In this document: positions 17,070 through 26,607 of the stretch, piece by piece
Layout: each line of letters begins with the position of its first letter
Position numbering within the stretch: position 1 is the first letter of the stretch
Source: Natronincola peptidivorans
GTDB lineage: Bacteria > Bacillota > Clostridia > Peptostreptococcales > Natronincolaceae
NCBI RefSeq assembly: GCF_900111615.1
Contig: NZ_FOHU01000009.1
Span: 1 to 64,000, forward strand
Direction of reading: 5' to 3'
Length of the DNA: 64,000 bases
Made by a program: the position numbers and the translations under genes
The notes under the pieces: model-generated
The model's input: only the letters and a program-made list of their open reading frames with translations
Database searches by the model: none
What the model was told of the DNA's origin: nothing

Positions 17070-19001
17070 ATGGGAAAGTGCTTAACCTATAAAATATTAG
17101 AAAATCACTTGCTTTCAGGGAAGCTGGTACCGGGTGAGGAAATAGCTATCAAGGTAGATCAAACCTTGACACAGGATTCTACCGGCACAATGGTATATCT
17201 TCAACTGGAGGCTATGGATATAGAGGAAATTAAAACAGAATTATCAGTAGCCTATATTGATCACAATACCCTGCAAACTGGTTTTGAAAATGCTGATGAT
17301 CATGCTTTTATACAAAGCGTAGCTGAAAAATACGACATCATCTTTTCTAAACCAGGGAATGGTATTTGTCATCAGCTTCATTTAGAAAGTTTTTCTATAC
17401 CCGGTAAAACACTACTGGGGTCCGATAGTCATACTCCCACCAGTGGTGGTATGGGTTTGCTGGCTATAGGAACTGGTGGATTGGATGTAGCTGCTGCTAT
17501 GGCTAGTGGCAGCTACTATATGAAGGTACCGAAGGTTCTAAATATTCATCTTACAGGAAAGCTAAAGCCTTGGGTTTCTGCTAAAGATGTGATTTTGTAT
17601 ATCCTTAAAACCCTCACAGTAAAAGGTGGCGTCGGAAAGGTAGTGGAGTATTCTGGTGATGGATTAAAGGGACTATCCTTGACAGATAGAGCTACCATCA
17701 CCAATATGGGAGCAGAGCTAGGGGCTACCACCTCTGTTTTTCCTAGTGATGCTATTACTTATGATTTTTTAAAGGCCCAAGGGAGAGAAAAGGATTGGGT
17801 AGAGCTCTCAGCGGATGCTGACGCTGAGTATCATGAGAGTATAGAGGTTGATCTTTCAGAGATTTCTACAATGGCCGCTAAACCTCATAGTCCAGACAAT
17901 GTAGATAGTATAAAAGCTATTGGTAATATAGCAGTGGATCAAGTATTGATTGGGAGCTGTACCAATTCTTCCTATAAGGATCTTATGAAGGCAGCAGCTA
18001 TTTTGAAGGGGAAAAAGGTTCATCCAAATGTAAGCTTAGGGATTTCACCAGGCTCAAGCAAGATTTTAAAGATGCTGGCAGACAATGGCACCTTATCTAC
18101 CTTTATTGCTGCAGGAGCTCGAATACTGGAATGCAGCTGCGGTCCATGTATTGGCATGGGCCAATCTCCAAAGAATAATGCTGTTTCTCTGAGAACCTTT
18201 AATAGAAACTTTTGCGGTAGAAGTGGTACAAAAAATGCTGATGTTTATTTAGTAAGTCCTGAGACAGCTGCTATATCTGCTATAAAAGGCTCTCTAGAGG
18301 ACCCAGCAAGTTTGGGACCAGATATTGTTATCCAAGAGCCCGCCTTATATGATCAAAATGACAATTATTTTATCTATGGAAACAATCCAGATGTATCCAT
18401 CAGTATGGGTCCAAATATTCAACCCTTTCCAACAAGTAAAGCATTAGCTGGAAGTCTAGAGGGAAAAGTATTGTTAAAAACCGGTGATAATATTACCACT
18501 GATGACATTATGCCGTCTAATGCGAAGCTATTGCCTTACCGATCCAATATTCCTTATCTTTCTAGGTATTGTTTTAGTGGGATAGATGAAGGTTTTGGAG
18601 AAAGATGCAAGAAAAATGATGGTGGTTTTATCTTAGGAGGAGAAAACTATGGCCAGGGCTCCAGTAGAGAACATGCAGCTTTGGTTCCCCTGTATCTAGG
18701 GGTAAAGGCAGTTATTGCTAAGTCTTTTGCTAGAATTCATAAGGGAAATCTAATCAATAGTGGTATTATTCCCTTAGAATTTGTGGATAGCAGTGATTAT
18801 GATGCTATTGATGTACTAGATAATTGCATCATCAAGGATCTACAGGACTCTTTACAGCAGGGTGCGTTTATGGAGATATATAATCAAACGAAGGATACCG
18901 TGATAAAAGCAAGATTTACAGGCTCACAACGGGATATCGATATTCTGTTGACAGGAGGCTATTTAAACTATATCAAAGCTAGTCTGGAGGAATCAAAATG
19001 A
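17070..19001 (+). CDS. Aconitate hydratase (single-chain, 3-isopropylmalate dehydratase-like)
   Basis: A 643-residue 4Fe-4S hydro-lyase that interconverts citrate and isocitrate. Large-subunit domains come first, with SCTNSSYKD (cluster Cys near residue 298) and CSCGPCIGMGQ (near 355). A linker follows, then the swivelling small-subunit domain with GENYGQGSSREHAAL. Having both in one chain of this length is typical of clostridial/archaeal-type aconitases. I use ATG 17070, 9 nt after AAAGGAG; the ATG at 17061 abuts the ribosome site. It overlaps the next gene by 4 nt, so translation is coupled. Homoaconitase is the alternative if the first enzyme makes homocitrate. Confidence 0.88.
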   Translation: MGKCLTYKILENHLLSGKLVPGEEIAIKVDQTLTQDSTGTMVYLQLEAMDIEEIKTELSVAYIDHNTLQTGFENADDHAFIQSVAEKYDIIFSKPGNGICHQLHLESFSIPGKTLLGSDSHTPTSGGMGLLAIGTGGLDVAAAMASGSYYMKVPKVLNIHLTGKLKPWVSAKDVILYILKTLTVKGGVGKVVEYSGDGLKGLSLTDRATITNMGAELGATTSVFPSDAITYDFLKAQGREKDWVELSADADAEYHESIEVDLSEISTMAAKPHSPDNVDSIKAIGNIAVDQVLIGSCTNSSYKDLMKAAAILKGKKVHPNVSLGISPGSSKILKMLADNGTLSTFIAAGARILECSCGPCIGMGQSPKNNAVSLRTFNRNFCGRSGTKNADVYLVSPETAAISAIKGSLEDPASLGPDIVIQEPALYDQNDNYFIYGNNPDVSISMGPNIQPFPTSKALAGSLEGKVLLKTGDNITTDDIMPSNAKLLPYRSNIPYLSRYCFSGIDEGFGERCKKNDGGFILGGENYGQGSSREHAALVPLYLGVKAVIAKSFARIHKGNLINSGIIPLEFVDSSDYDAIDVLDNCIIKDLQDSLQQGAFMEIYNQTKDTVIKARFTGSQRDIDILLTGGYLNYIKASLEESK

Positions 19002-20020
19002 AGGAAATCACATTAATACCAGGAGACGGCATAGGAACAGAGGTTACCGCTGCTGTACAGAAGGTACTTACCGCCGCCAATCAATCAATTGCCTGGGAGA
19101 TTGTCAATGGTGGTGAGGGAGCCTATCAAGCCACTGGTCAATACATCCCTGATGCTCTTTTAGATAGTATTTCAACCAATAAGATTGCCTTCAAGGGGCC
19201 CATTACTACACCTATTGGTAAAGGTTTTAAAAGTATCAATGTCACCTTGAGACAAAAGTATAATACCTTTGCCAATGTAAGGCCAGTAAAAAGCATGGAG
19301 GGCATCAAAACTCCTTTTAATAACGTAGATTTAGTCATCATTAGAGAAAATTCAGAGGATTTATACTGTGGTATAGAGCATCTTGTGACAGAGGGTGTAG
19401 CGGAATCTATCAAGGTTATTACAGAGAAGGCATCACTAAGGATAGGAGAATACGCCTTTCAGTATGCAAAAAAGCATGGAAGAAACAAAGTGACCTCTGT
19501 TCATAAGGCCAATATTATGAAAATCTCTGATGGATTGTTTTTAGATTGTATTAGAAGGGTAGCAAAAAAGTATCCAGAGATTGAATATGAAGAGGTTATT
19601 GTAGACAATATGTGTATGCAGCTAGTGATGTATCCAGAAAAGTACGATGTTTTGGTGTTGCCTAACCTCTATGGAGACATTGTTTCTGATTTAGCAGCTG
19701 GCTTAGTTGGCGGCTTAGGCTTGGTACCGGGAGCCAATATTGGAGAAGATATTGCTATCTTTGAAGCGGTCCATGGCAGTGCTCCACAAATAGCAGGAAA
19801 AAACGAAGCTAATCCAACAGCATGTATATTGTCTGCTGCTATGATGCTGGATTATATCAATGAAAGGTCTGCTGCAGATCTTATCAGAGAAGCTGTAGCC
19901 TATGTAATCAGGGAAGGTAAGCATACCACAAAGGATATCGGTGGTAATGCTACTACAGAGGAAATGACAGAGGCTATCTGCAGCTATATAAGAACTGTGT
20001 CTATCAACGCAGCTGGGTGA
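18998..20020 (+). CDS. Isocitrate dehydrogenase (IDH/IPMDH family)
   Basis: A 340-residue beta-decarboxylating dehydrogenase. The N-terminus is [13 protein letters not shown]; substrate Ser/Arg residues lie in [22 protein letters not shown], followed by [14 protein letters not shown]. The metal-binding Asp residues lie in [23 protein letters not shown], and a GSAPQIAGK motif follows. Operon context points to isocitrate as substrate, giving 2-oxoglutarate and CO2. Cofactor preference (NAD or NADP) is not certain from sequence; the short IPMDH-like form is often NAD-dependent. The ATGA overlap with the aconitase gene supports one transcript for all three genes. Confidence 0.88.
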   Translation: MKEITLIPGDGIGTEVTAAVQKVLTAANQSIAWEIVNGGEGAYQATGQYIPDALLDSISTNKIAFKGPITTPIGKGFKSINVTLRQKYNTFANVRPVKSMEGIKTPFNNVDLVIIRENSEDLYCGIEHLVTEGVAESIKVITEKASLRIGEYAFQYAKKHGRNKVTSVHKANIMKISDGLFLDCIRRVAKKYPEIEYEEVIVDNMCMQLVMYPEKYDVLVLPNLYGDIVSDLAAGLVGGLGLVPGANIGEDIAIFEAVHGSAPQIAGKNEANPTACILSAAMMLDYINERSAADLIREAVAYVIREGKHTTKDIGGNATTEEMTEAICSYIRTVSINAAG

Positions 20021-20127
20021 ATCAACTAGATGGTTACCCCAAATGCAAGATTTTGGCTGCCTCCTTATAGAAAGACTTGGGGTCCTTTTGGTACATGCTA
20101 TCACAGCCCCAGAACCTTTCCAATTGT

Positions 20128-20172
20128 CATAAAATAAAGCCTAGGTCTTTAAATTGACTCAGGCTTTATTAT
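20128..20172. terminator. Bidirectional terminator between the citrate operon and cheR
   Basis: AATAAAGCCT (20133-20142) pairs with AGGCTTTATT (20161-20170); A-rich and T-rich flanks suit both convergent transcripts. Confidence 0.7.
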
Positions 20173-20202
20173 CTTCTATGGCAAGTGCTGGCATTACTCC
20201 CG

Positions 20203-21339
20203 CTATTTCTTTCGATAGATCTTATGAGTATGATGGATTACATCAAAAAGTTTATCTTTCTGCTCCTTTGTTACTTCTTCTGATCTTCCTAATACTAAAT
20301 AGCCTTCTCTATCCATCCCGCTATAGAATTTTTCTAATACCTTTCTCTGTAAATTTACATCAAAATACATTAATAGGTTTCTACAAATAATCATTTGAAA
20401 TTCATGAGATAACCTACTGTTTACAACATTATTCTGAAAGAATAGTATGTTTTTTTTGTACTTCTTTCTTATCTTCATATATTTCTCTTCTAAATGAAAG
20501 CTATCAACAAAAGCATTGCTTCCCATTGCCATCTCATAATTCTTTTTATCTCTTTCTATGGTTTCAGAAGAATAAAATCCATTTTTAGCTTCTTCAATAA
20601 TATATGGATTTATATCTGTAGCATATATTTGAGTTTTATGAAGCATGCCTAGCTCCTCTAATAGAATCGCCAAGGAATAAGGTTCTTTGCCATTAGAGCA
20701 TCCTACACACCATACTTTTATGTGTTTATGTTCAGATAAAGCTGGGAGAAGGCTTTGGCGTATGAATGCAAATACCTCTGGATCTCTAAAAAAATCAGTA
20801 ATATTAATAGAGAATTCTAAAAAAACCTCTTTAAAAGTGTTTTTATTGTTTAATACGTCTGCTTCCAGCTCCTCAATGGTTTGTAGATTTAATCTCGTCA
20901 TTATATTATGGATTCTTCGTTTTATGGATTGCATATTGTATTGGGTATAATCATAACCATATTTATGATAAATAGCTTGTAACAGTACTTTAATCTCTTC
21001 TTCATTAAGAGAATACCTCTTTTTATTACTAGATTCTATTCTAATTTTTTCTTGTCTATTTCTATAGTGTAGATAGGTGCAATTTATTCCTAGTCTGTAT
21101 AAATAAAAGTATAAGTTTCTTGCAAAGACCTCTATGCAACAGTTTCCAAGGCTATTCAAATATAATAGTTTTTCTATTACATCACAAGGGAGTGTGTTAG
21201 CGGTTAAAAAAGTAATTTTTATTTCTGTTTTGCAATTTTTTACACTATCATAAAAATGACAAATATCTTCTTTAGATTGAAACTCACCTTGGATAAAAAT
21301 TTCCCTTACCCTATGACTATGACCAATATAAATATCCAC
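20203..21339 (-). CDS. cheR: CheR-type protein-glutamate methyltransferase with an extra N-terminal domain
   Basis: A 378-residue protein. Residues from about 108 on are a complete CheR: the all-alpha N-domain (YDYTQYNMQSIKRRI), then the SAM-binding domain with VWCVGCSNGKEPYSLAILL, YATDINPYIIEEAK and IICRNLLMYFD. The first 105 residues are not part of a normal CheR; they alternate strands and helices like a small alpha/beta (possibly STAS-like) module, which I cannot assign. CheR methylates chemoreceptor glutamates using S-adenosylmethionine. It is the last gene of an operon with two kinases, so it may serve that pathway and not flagellar chemotaxis. GTG start, AGGAGG 9 nt upstream. Confidence 0.88.
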   Translation of the reverse strand: MDIYIGHSHRVREIFIQGEFQSKEDICHFYDSVKNCKTEIKITFLTANTLPCDVIEKLLYLNSLGNCCIEVFARNLYFYLYRLGINCTYLHYRNRQEKIRIESSNKKRYSLNEEEIKVLLQAIYHKYGYDYTQYNMQSIKRRIHNIMTRLNLQTIEELEADVLNNKNTFKEVFLEFSINITDFFRDPEVFAFIRQSLLPALSEHKHIKVWCVGCSNGKEPYSLAILLEELGMLHKTQIYATDINPYIIEEAKNGFYSSETIERDKKNYEMAMGSNAFVDSFHLEEKYMKIRKKYKKNILFFQNNVVNSRLSHEFQMIICRNLLMYFDVNLQRKVLEKFYSGMDREGYLVLGRSEEVTKEQKDKLFDVIHHTHKIYRKK

Positions 21340-21358
21340 AAATTGAGGCCTCCTACCT

Positions 21359-24300
21359 TTATTGATGCTTATTCATCCAAGCTTTTACTAAGCGAATCAA
21401 AGTATCAAAATCAACTGGTTTGGTGATATAGTCATTGGCACCTGCCTCGATACATTTAGCCCTATCTTCCTTTAAGGTTTTTGCAGTTATAGCAATAATC
21501 GGGATATTTCTAAATTTTCTATTCTGTCGAATATATTGAATGGTTTCATATCCGTCCATTACCGGCATCATAATATCCATCAGTATTAAATCTGGTGTGA
21601 TTTCATTTAATCTTTCCAAAGCAACTTCACCATTATCTGCATCGTATATCGTAGCTCCATAATTTTCAAGACCTGTTGCTAAAGCAAATATATTTCTTGG
21701 GTCGTCATCTACGATTAATATATCTTTTCCCGTTAGGTCTAGACCCAATGTTTCATCTATATCTCCAAGATCATAGTAGTCCTCTACTACACTATTTTTT
21801 AATTTATGTAAAAATAGTGTCACTTCATCCAACAGACCTTCTCTTGAATTTACAGTCTTTACAACAATATTCCTGGAATATTGTTGTAATACTTCTCTAT
21901 GCTGCGTAGATAAATCTTCTTGGGTATAGATGATAGTGGGAATCTCAATCTTATGCATACTCATATACTGACAAATATTTAGCGCATTACCCTCTTGCAA
22001 GCCTACATCTAATACAATCGCATCGTAGTTTCCATTGCTTAGTTCTATAACGGCTTCGGCTTCTGTAGCTATTGTGTTTATCTTTATTTCATTTTTAGGT
22101 ATTTCTCTTCCAATTAATTCCTTTAATGTCCCATTGTTTTCTACAATAAGCAGCTCCTTAGGTTCTTTATGTGAGAAAGTCATCATCTTAGAAATCAAGT
22201 CTATGATCTCTGCCTCATCCACCGGTTTCTCATTGTAGCCTATAGCACCATTTTTTTGTGCCTCCATATCCTTATCGGAAATTGAAATAATATGTACTGG
22301 TATTGTTCTTAGTTCCTCTATTGATTTTAATTTTTTTAGAACCTCTAAGCCATACATATCGGGCAAGCTCAAATCTAGCAGAATTCCTTCCACCTTATGT
22401 CGACTGGCCATCTGTAATCCCTGGCTGCCAGTATATGCAATCAATGTATTGAATCCCATGGCGTGATTAATACCTTTGATTTGATTTGCAAAGCTTTCAT
22501 CATCTTCAATAATCAAAATATTTTTTTTGTTTTGTTCATCAGTGTCATTACTTAATGTACTGCTAACCTGTGAAAGTCCTGTCCTAATAATGTCGTAATA
22601 AGGTTCCATATCACAGCTGTTTTCTTTGTTAAACATATTCTCTGCCTTTTTTAGCCGCAAGGTGAAAGCACTTCCTTCTCCTTCTATGCTGTTAAGCTGG
22701 ATTTCACCCTTCATAAGCTTGGCAAGCTTTTTAGCTATTGAAAGACCCAGCCCCGTCCCCCCATATTTTCTAGAGATTGATCCATCCACCTGTTTAAACT
22801 CATGGAATATGATTTCCTGCTTATCTTCTGCTATGCCAATGCCTGTGTCTTTTACAGAAAACAGAATACTATCTTGATCCTCTTTATCTTCTGCTATTTC
22901 AAGAATGACTTCACCTTTCTTGGTAAACTTGAAGGCATTGGATAAAAAATTTCTTAGTATTTGTGATATCTTATTTTTATCCCCTATAATCTTGTTCTTC
23001 CATAAATCTTTTTTAATAAATTGTATCTTTTTTTCTTCAGCTGTCCCTTTAAACATCTGATTTAATTCTTCAATTAGCTCTTTAGAAGCAAATTCCTCGA
23101 CTTCTACAGCCAGCTTTCCAGATTCAATTTTTGAAAGATCTAGTATATCATTAATAAGTCGCAGTAATTCATTGCCACAACTATGAATAATATTTAGTTT
23201 TTCTAAATCTCCCTCCTGGTGAAATTCATCCTTTTTGTTTTTTAGAATCAACTTAGATAGGAGGATGATAGAATTCAAAGGCGTTCTCAATTCATGAGAT
23301 ACATTAGCAAGAAACTCTGATTTATATTTATTGCTTCTTTCTAATTCTTCTGTTCGTTTTGTTAGCTCTATCCTTGATAACTCCAGATTTTCATTTTGTA
23401 TACTTAGCAATCTTGATTGCTGCTGTAATTGTCTTTGCTTCTCCTCCAGCTGAAGATTGATTTGCTGCAGCTGATCACTCTGTTCCTCTAGCAGCTGCTG
23501 TTGCTCTTCTAATTGTGCATTATTTTCCTGTAGTTCACTGGATTGCTCATGAAGCAGCATTTGTTTTTCTTCTAACTCATCATTAGCTATTTGCAATTTT
23601 TCAGCTGTATTTTGAGCTTTTTTCTGGGCATCCTCTGCTATTTGTAATAAATCTATAATTTCATTGTTTTGTATGGTAGCATATAAATTAGTGGCTATTT
23701 TGGGCATAGCTTCATTGATAAACTTTTGCTTTAAGTCTGTAAAAGCTTCAAAGGAAGCTAACTCTATGACTCCATAGATTTTTTTCTCGTAGATTAATGG
23801 AAAGGTGTAAGTATTTAGTGGCACTTCTTTAATGGTACCAGTTTCTATCAAAGCCTCTCCTGGTTGAATATTCTTTAACAGTATGGGCCTTTTTTCCAAT
23901 GCTGCCTGTCCAACGATACCTTGACCAAGGGAATAGCAATTGAATAGATTTTCTCCTTCAGTGAAGGCGTAGGCGGCAGATAAATGTAAAGTCTCTTCTT
24001 TATGATTGTATAGATAGAAAACACCCTTCCCAGCATCCATCTTTCTTGCTAAATAATTAATCACCTTCTGAGTAAATTCCTGAAGAGATAGGTTTCCGTG
24101 TAGTTCTTCATTCAGCTGATTGTGCCCATCCTTTAACCAGAACTGCTCTTTCAGCCTTTTGATCAATAAATTATAATGTCTTGCCATATCAGCAATTTCG
24201 TTTTCTCCTTCAATATCAAATTCCATCATATCCCCTTCATTTGTGCTGTTATACATTGTCTTTTTTAAGGAGATAATGGGATTGAGTATGCTACCCATGA

Positions 24301-24931
24301 CCAAAAAAAATGTCATCATGGCTATGATAGAAAGGAAGATCATCAAAGTAATAAAGGTTATTACATGTGATCGCTCCATTTGATTGGTTTGTTGAATCAA
24401 TTCACTTGCTTTGTCTGTCTGATAGACGCTTAGAGCGTCTAGACTAGTTTCTATTTGCCTGATATAGTAATTGTGTTGATTCATGGTTAGAAGCATAGCT
24501 TCTCTTGGCTGATTTGCTGCAACCAACTCTACTATTTCATTACGGCCTTCCTTCCATTCCTCAAATACATCTCTAACCTGAGTTTTTAAGTGAAGCTCCT
24601 CCTCTGTCTTAGCAAGGGCTCGTATTCCTTCTATATTTTCATTTACATTTCTTTCTAACGCATTCATTTCTTCTATTCTCTGTTGAAATTCTAATGGGGT
24701 GTCTGTTAGAATAATATCCCGAATAGTTCTTTGGATTTTTATCATGTTGACATGTATATCCGCTTGGATATCATTTAGTTTTAAACCTTGCTCATAAATC
24801 TCTGTGGTTACTTCCTTCAATTTTCTTATTTCTGATACAGCAAACATACCAAAGCCTACAAAAAAAATAATCCATACCAAAAAAATAGCGATTAATCTAT
24901 TTTTAATACTAATGTTTTTCATCTCAATCAT
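21359..24931 (-). CDS. Membrane hybrid histidine kinase with HAMP, GAF and three receiver domains
   Basis: A protein of 1,190 residues. In order: TM1 (about 8-28), an extracytoplasmic four-helix-bundle sensor (about 35-180), TM2 (about 190-215), HAMP, GAF (about 285-435), and a long Gln/Glu coiled coil (about 445-545). HisKA follows with SHELRTPLNS, then HATPase with SNAFKF and GTGLGLSIAK. Three REC domains close the chain: REC1 with LLDLSLPD, REC2 with VLDVGLQEG, and a canonical REC3 with VDDD, LMDIMMPVMDG, ITAK and TKPVD. REC2 has lost the leading acidic pair (IVENN) and looks degenerate. ATG 24931 overlaps the preceding kinase stop by 8 nt and has GGTGAG 7 nt upstream. It is followed by cheR. 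The stimulus is unknown. Confidence 0.9.
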   Translation of the reverse strand: MIEMKNISIKNRLIAIFLVWIIFFVGFGMFAVSEIRKLKEVTTEIYEQGLKLNDIQADIHVNMIKIQRTIRDIILTDTPLEFQQRIEEMNALERNVNENIEGIRALAKTEEELHLKTQVRDVFEEWKEGRNEIVELVAANQPREAMLLTMNQHNYYIRQIETSLDALSVYQTDKASELIQQTNQMERSHVITFITLMIFLSIIAMMTFFLVMGSILNPIISLKKTMYNSTNEGDMMEFDIEGENEIADMARHYNLLIKRLKEQFWLKDGHNQLNEELHGNLSLQEFTQKVINYLARKMDAGKGVFYLYNHKEETLHLSAAYAFTEGENLFNCYSLGQGIVGQAALEKRPILLKNIQPGEALIETGTIKEVPLNTYTFPLIYEKKIYGVIELASFEAFTDLKQKFINEAMPKIATNLYATIQNNEIIDLLQIAEDAQKKAQNTAEKLQIANDELEEKQMLLHEQSSELQENNAQLEEQQQLLEEQSDQLQQINLQLEEKQRQLQQQSRLLSIQNENLELSRIELTKRTEELERSNKYKSEFLANVSHELRTPLNSIILLSKLILKNKKDEFHQEGDLEKLNIIHSCGNELLRLINDILDLSKIESGKLAVEVEEFASKELIEELNQMFKGTAEEKKIQFIKKDLWKNKIIGDKNKISQILRNFLSNAFKFTKKGEVILEIAEDKEDQDSILFSVKDTGIGIAEDKQEIIFHEFKQVDGSISRKYGGTGLGLSIAKKLAKLMKGEIQLNSIEGEGSAFTLRLKKAENMFNKENSCDMEPYYDIIRTGLSQVSSTLSNDTDEQNKKNILIIEDDESFANQIKGINHAMGFNTLIAYTGSQGLQMASRHKVEGILLDLSLPDMYGLEVLKKLKSIEELRTIPVHIISISDKDMEAQKNGAIGYNEKPVDEAEIIDLISKMMTFSHKEPKELLIVENNGTLKELIGREIPKNEIKINTIATEAEAVIELSNGNYDAIVLDVGLQEGNALNICQYMSMHKIEIPTIIYTQEDLSTQHREVLQQYSRNIVVKTVNSREGLLDEVTLFLHKLKNSVVEDYYDLGDIDETLGLDLTGKDILIVDDDPRNIFALATGLENYGATIYDADNGEVALERLNEITPDLILMDIMMPVMDGYETIQYIRQNRKFRNIPIIAITAKTLKEDRAKCIEAGANDYITKPVDFDTLIRLVKAWMNKHQ

Positions 24932-26231
24932 GTAATAGCTCACCCCCGTTAAAACAGTTCTGTCGTAGATATATATCCGAGAACTCTATATTTATTTTTC
25001 TCATTATTCTTTCACTGGGTGTATAACTTTCCATCACAGAATTTTCCTCTGTTTCCTTTAAGTCTGTCGGTAGTTTTATGGTAAATATACTGCCTTTTTC
25101 ATATTGGCTTTCAACAAAGATTTTTCCCTGATGCATTTCTACCAATAGCTTCACTAGGCTTAATCCTATTCCACTTCCTTCAAATTTCCTCGTCAGCAAA
25201 TCCTCTACCTGTTTAAATCTTTCAAATACCATATCTAGCTGTTCTGGAGGAATACCTAAGCCAGTATCTTTTACAGATATTTCTATAAAGTCTTGTAAGT
25301 CGCTTATATTGACATAAATTTTTCCCCTTGGTTTTGAAAATTTGATTGCATTTGACAAAAGATTTAACAAGATTCTTTCCATAGCGTCTAAATCGCAAAC
25401 TATCCTTTTTTCTTCCACATCTGTATCAAAAACTATTTCGATTCCTTTATTCGTAGCATAATCTACTATTGATAATGTAATAGCTTCTATCACTTCTACA
25501 ATATTACATTGTTTAAAGTTAAGCTCCAAATGATCTGTATCTATCTTAGTAATATCGATCAAGTTATTTACCAGTCTCAATAGACGATAACAGTTCTGTT
25601 TAAATATAACCGTCTTATTCTTTAGTTTATCAATGTCTAATTCCTCCTCGTTTTCTAGATACAAGCTTACTAATTCATTTGTGCTTAACAAAATATTTAA
25701 TGGGGTTCGCAGTTCATGGGACATGTTGGCTAAAAACATACTCTTTGCTTCATTGGCAGCCTCTGCAAGCTCCTTTGCTTTTCTTAGCTGCTTTGTTTGT
25801 TCCTTTACCTTTTTATCTAAAGTAATGTTTGCCATTCTTTCCTTTTCAATAAGCTTTAGATAAACATTGATCCTATTGATTAACTGATATTCATCAATTG
25901 GTTTGGTTAAATAATCCACAGCACCTATTTGGAAGCCTCTCTTTGTGAACTCATCTCCTATATAAGCTGCTGTTAAAAAAATAATAGGTATATCCTTAGT
26001 TTTCTTCCTTTTTTTTATAACGGAGGCTATCTCAAAACCATCCATTCCTTCCATCTGTATATCTAAAATAATTAGGTCTATGGGCTTTCTAAGTAATTTT
26101 CGCAACGCTTCTTCTCCAGATAAGGCTTCTATTACTTCTGCATCAATATATTCCTGTATGACAGTTTTTAAGGTGAAAAGATTGTTGTCATTGTCATCTA
26201 CAATCAAAATTTTATACATGGTATTCCCCAT
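24924..26231 (-). CDS. Response regulator-histidine kinase fusion
   Basis: A 435-residue soluble protein. The N-terminal REC domain (about 6-120) has IVDDND, the phospho-Asp in LIILDIQMEGMDG, a Thr in FLTAAY and Lys in TKPID. A short coiled coil leads to HisKA (SHELRTPLNI) and HATPase (LLNLLSNAIKFSKP, DTGLGIP, GSGIGLSLVK). It has no membrane segment, so it probably receives phosphate from the adjacent hybrid kinase or relays to it. It is the first gene of the kinase-kinase-cheR operon. AAAGGAGG lies 8 nt before the ATG. Confidence 0.9.
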   Translation of the reverse strand: MGNTMYKILIVDDNDNNLFTLKTVIQEYIDAEVIEALSGEEALRKLLRKPIDLIILDIQMEGMDGFEIASVIKKRKKTKDIPIIFLTAAYIGDEFTKRGFQIGAVDYLTKPIDEYQLINRINVYLKLIEKERMANITLDKKVKEQTKQLRKAKELAEAANEAKSMFLANMSHELRTPLNILLSTNELVSLYLENEEELDIDKLKNKTVIFKQNCYRLLRLVNNLIDITKIDTDHLELNFKQCNIVEVIEAITLSIVDYATNKGIEIVFDTDVEEKRIVCDLDAMERILLNLLSNAIKFSKPRGKIYVNISDLQDFIEISVKDTGLGIPPEQLDMVFERFKQVEDLLTRKFEGSGIGLSLVKLLVEMHQGKIFVESQYEKGSIFTIKLPTDLKETEENSVMESYTPSERIMRKINIEFSDIYLRQNCFNGGELLHD

Positions 26232-26573
26232 TACGAACCTCCTTTATTTTGAAAACAAAATAATCTCTTCTACTTACTATCTTATCTATATAATCAAACA
26301 CCTTTAGGTTTATTCACCTACAGGTATATCTATGCAAATCCATATTCTTTTCCATCCTTTAAAAAATTCTTATGATCATTCTTCTTCTGTTAAGTTAAAT
26401 GCATATATCCCTGAAAAAACCATAGCTAAACTATAGCTATAGTTATATAATTATAAATGCATTATGATTTGGTTTTAATAATTTTTTCTGTAATATTTAT
26501 TAAAGGGGATTCTATATCAATCCATATTTTTCCTTCTTTTTACTAAAGAAAATATCAAAATATTTCCAGAATA
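26232..26573. other. Gene-free spacer upstream of the kinase operon
   Basis: About 340 AT-rich bases with no supported gene. They should hold the kinase-operon promoter; a CTATAGCTATAG self-complementary run near 26434-26445 is the only symmetric feature seen. Confidence 0.45.
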
Positions 26574-26605
26574 AAAAGGCTCCAATTTAAACTAGGAGCC
26601 TTTCT
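26571..26605 (-). terminator. Intrinsic terminator of korBA
   Basis: AAAGGCTCC/GGAGCCTTT (26575-26583, 26595-26603), followed on the minus strand by TTTTTATTC. Confidence 0.85.
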
Positions 26606-26607
26606 AT

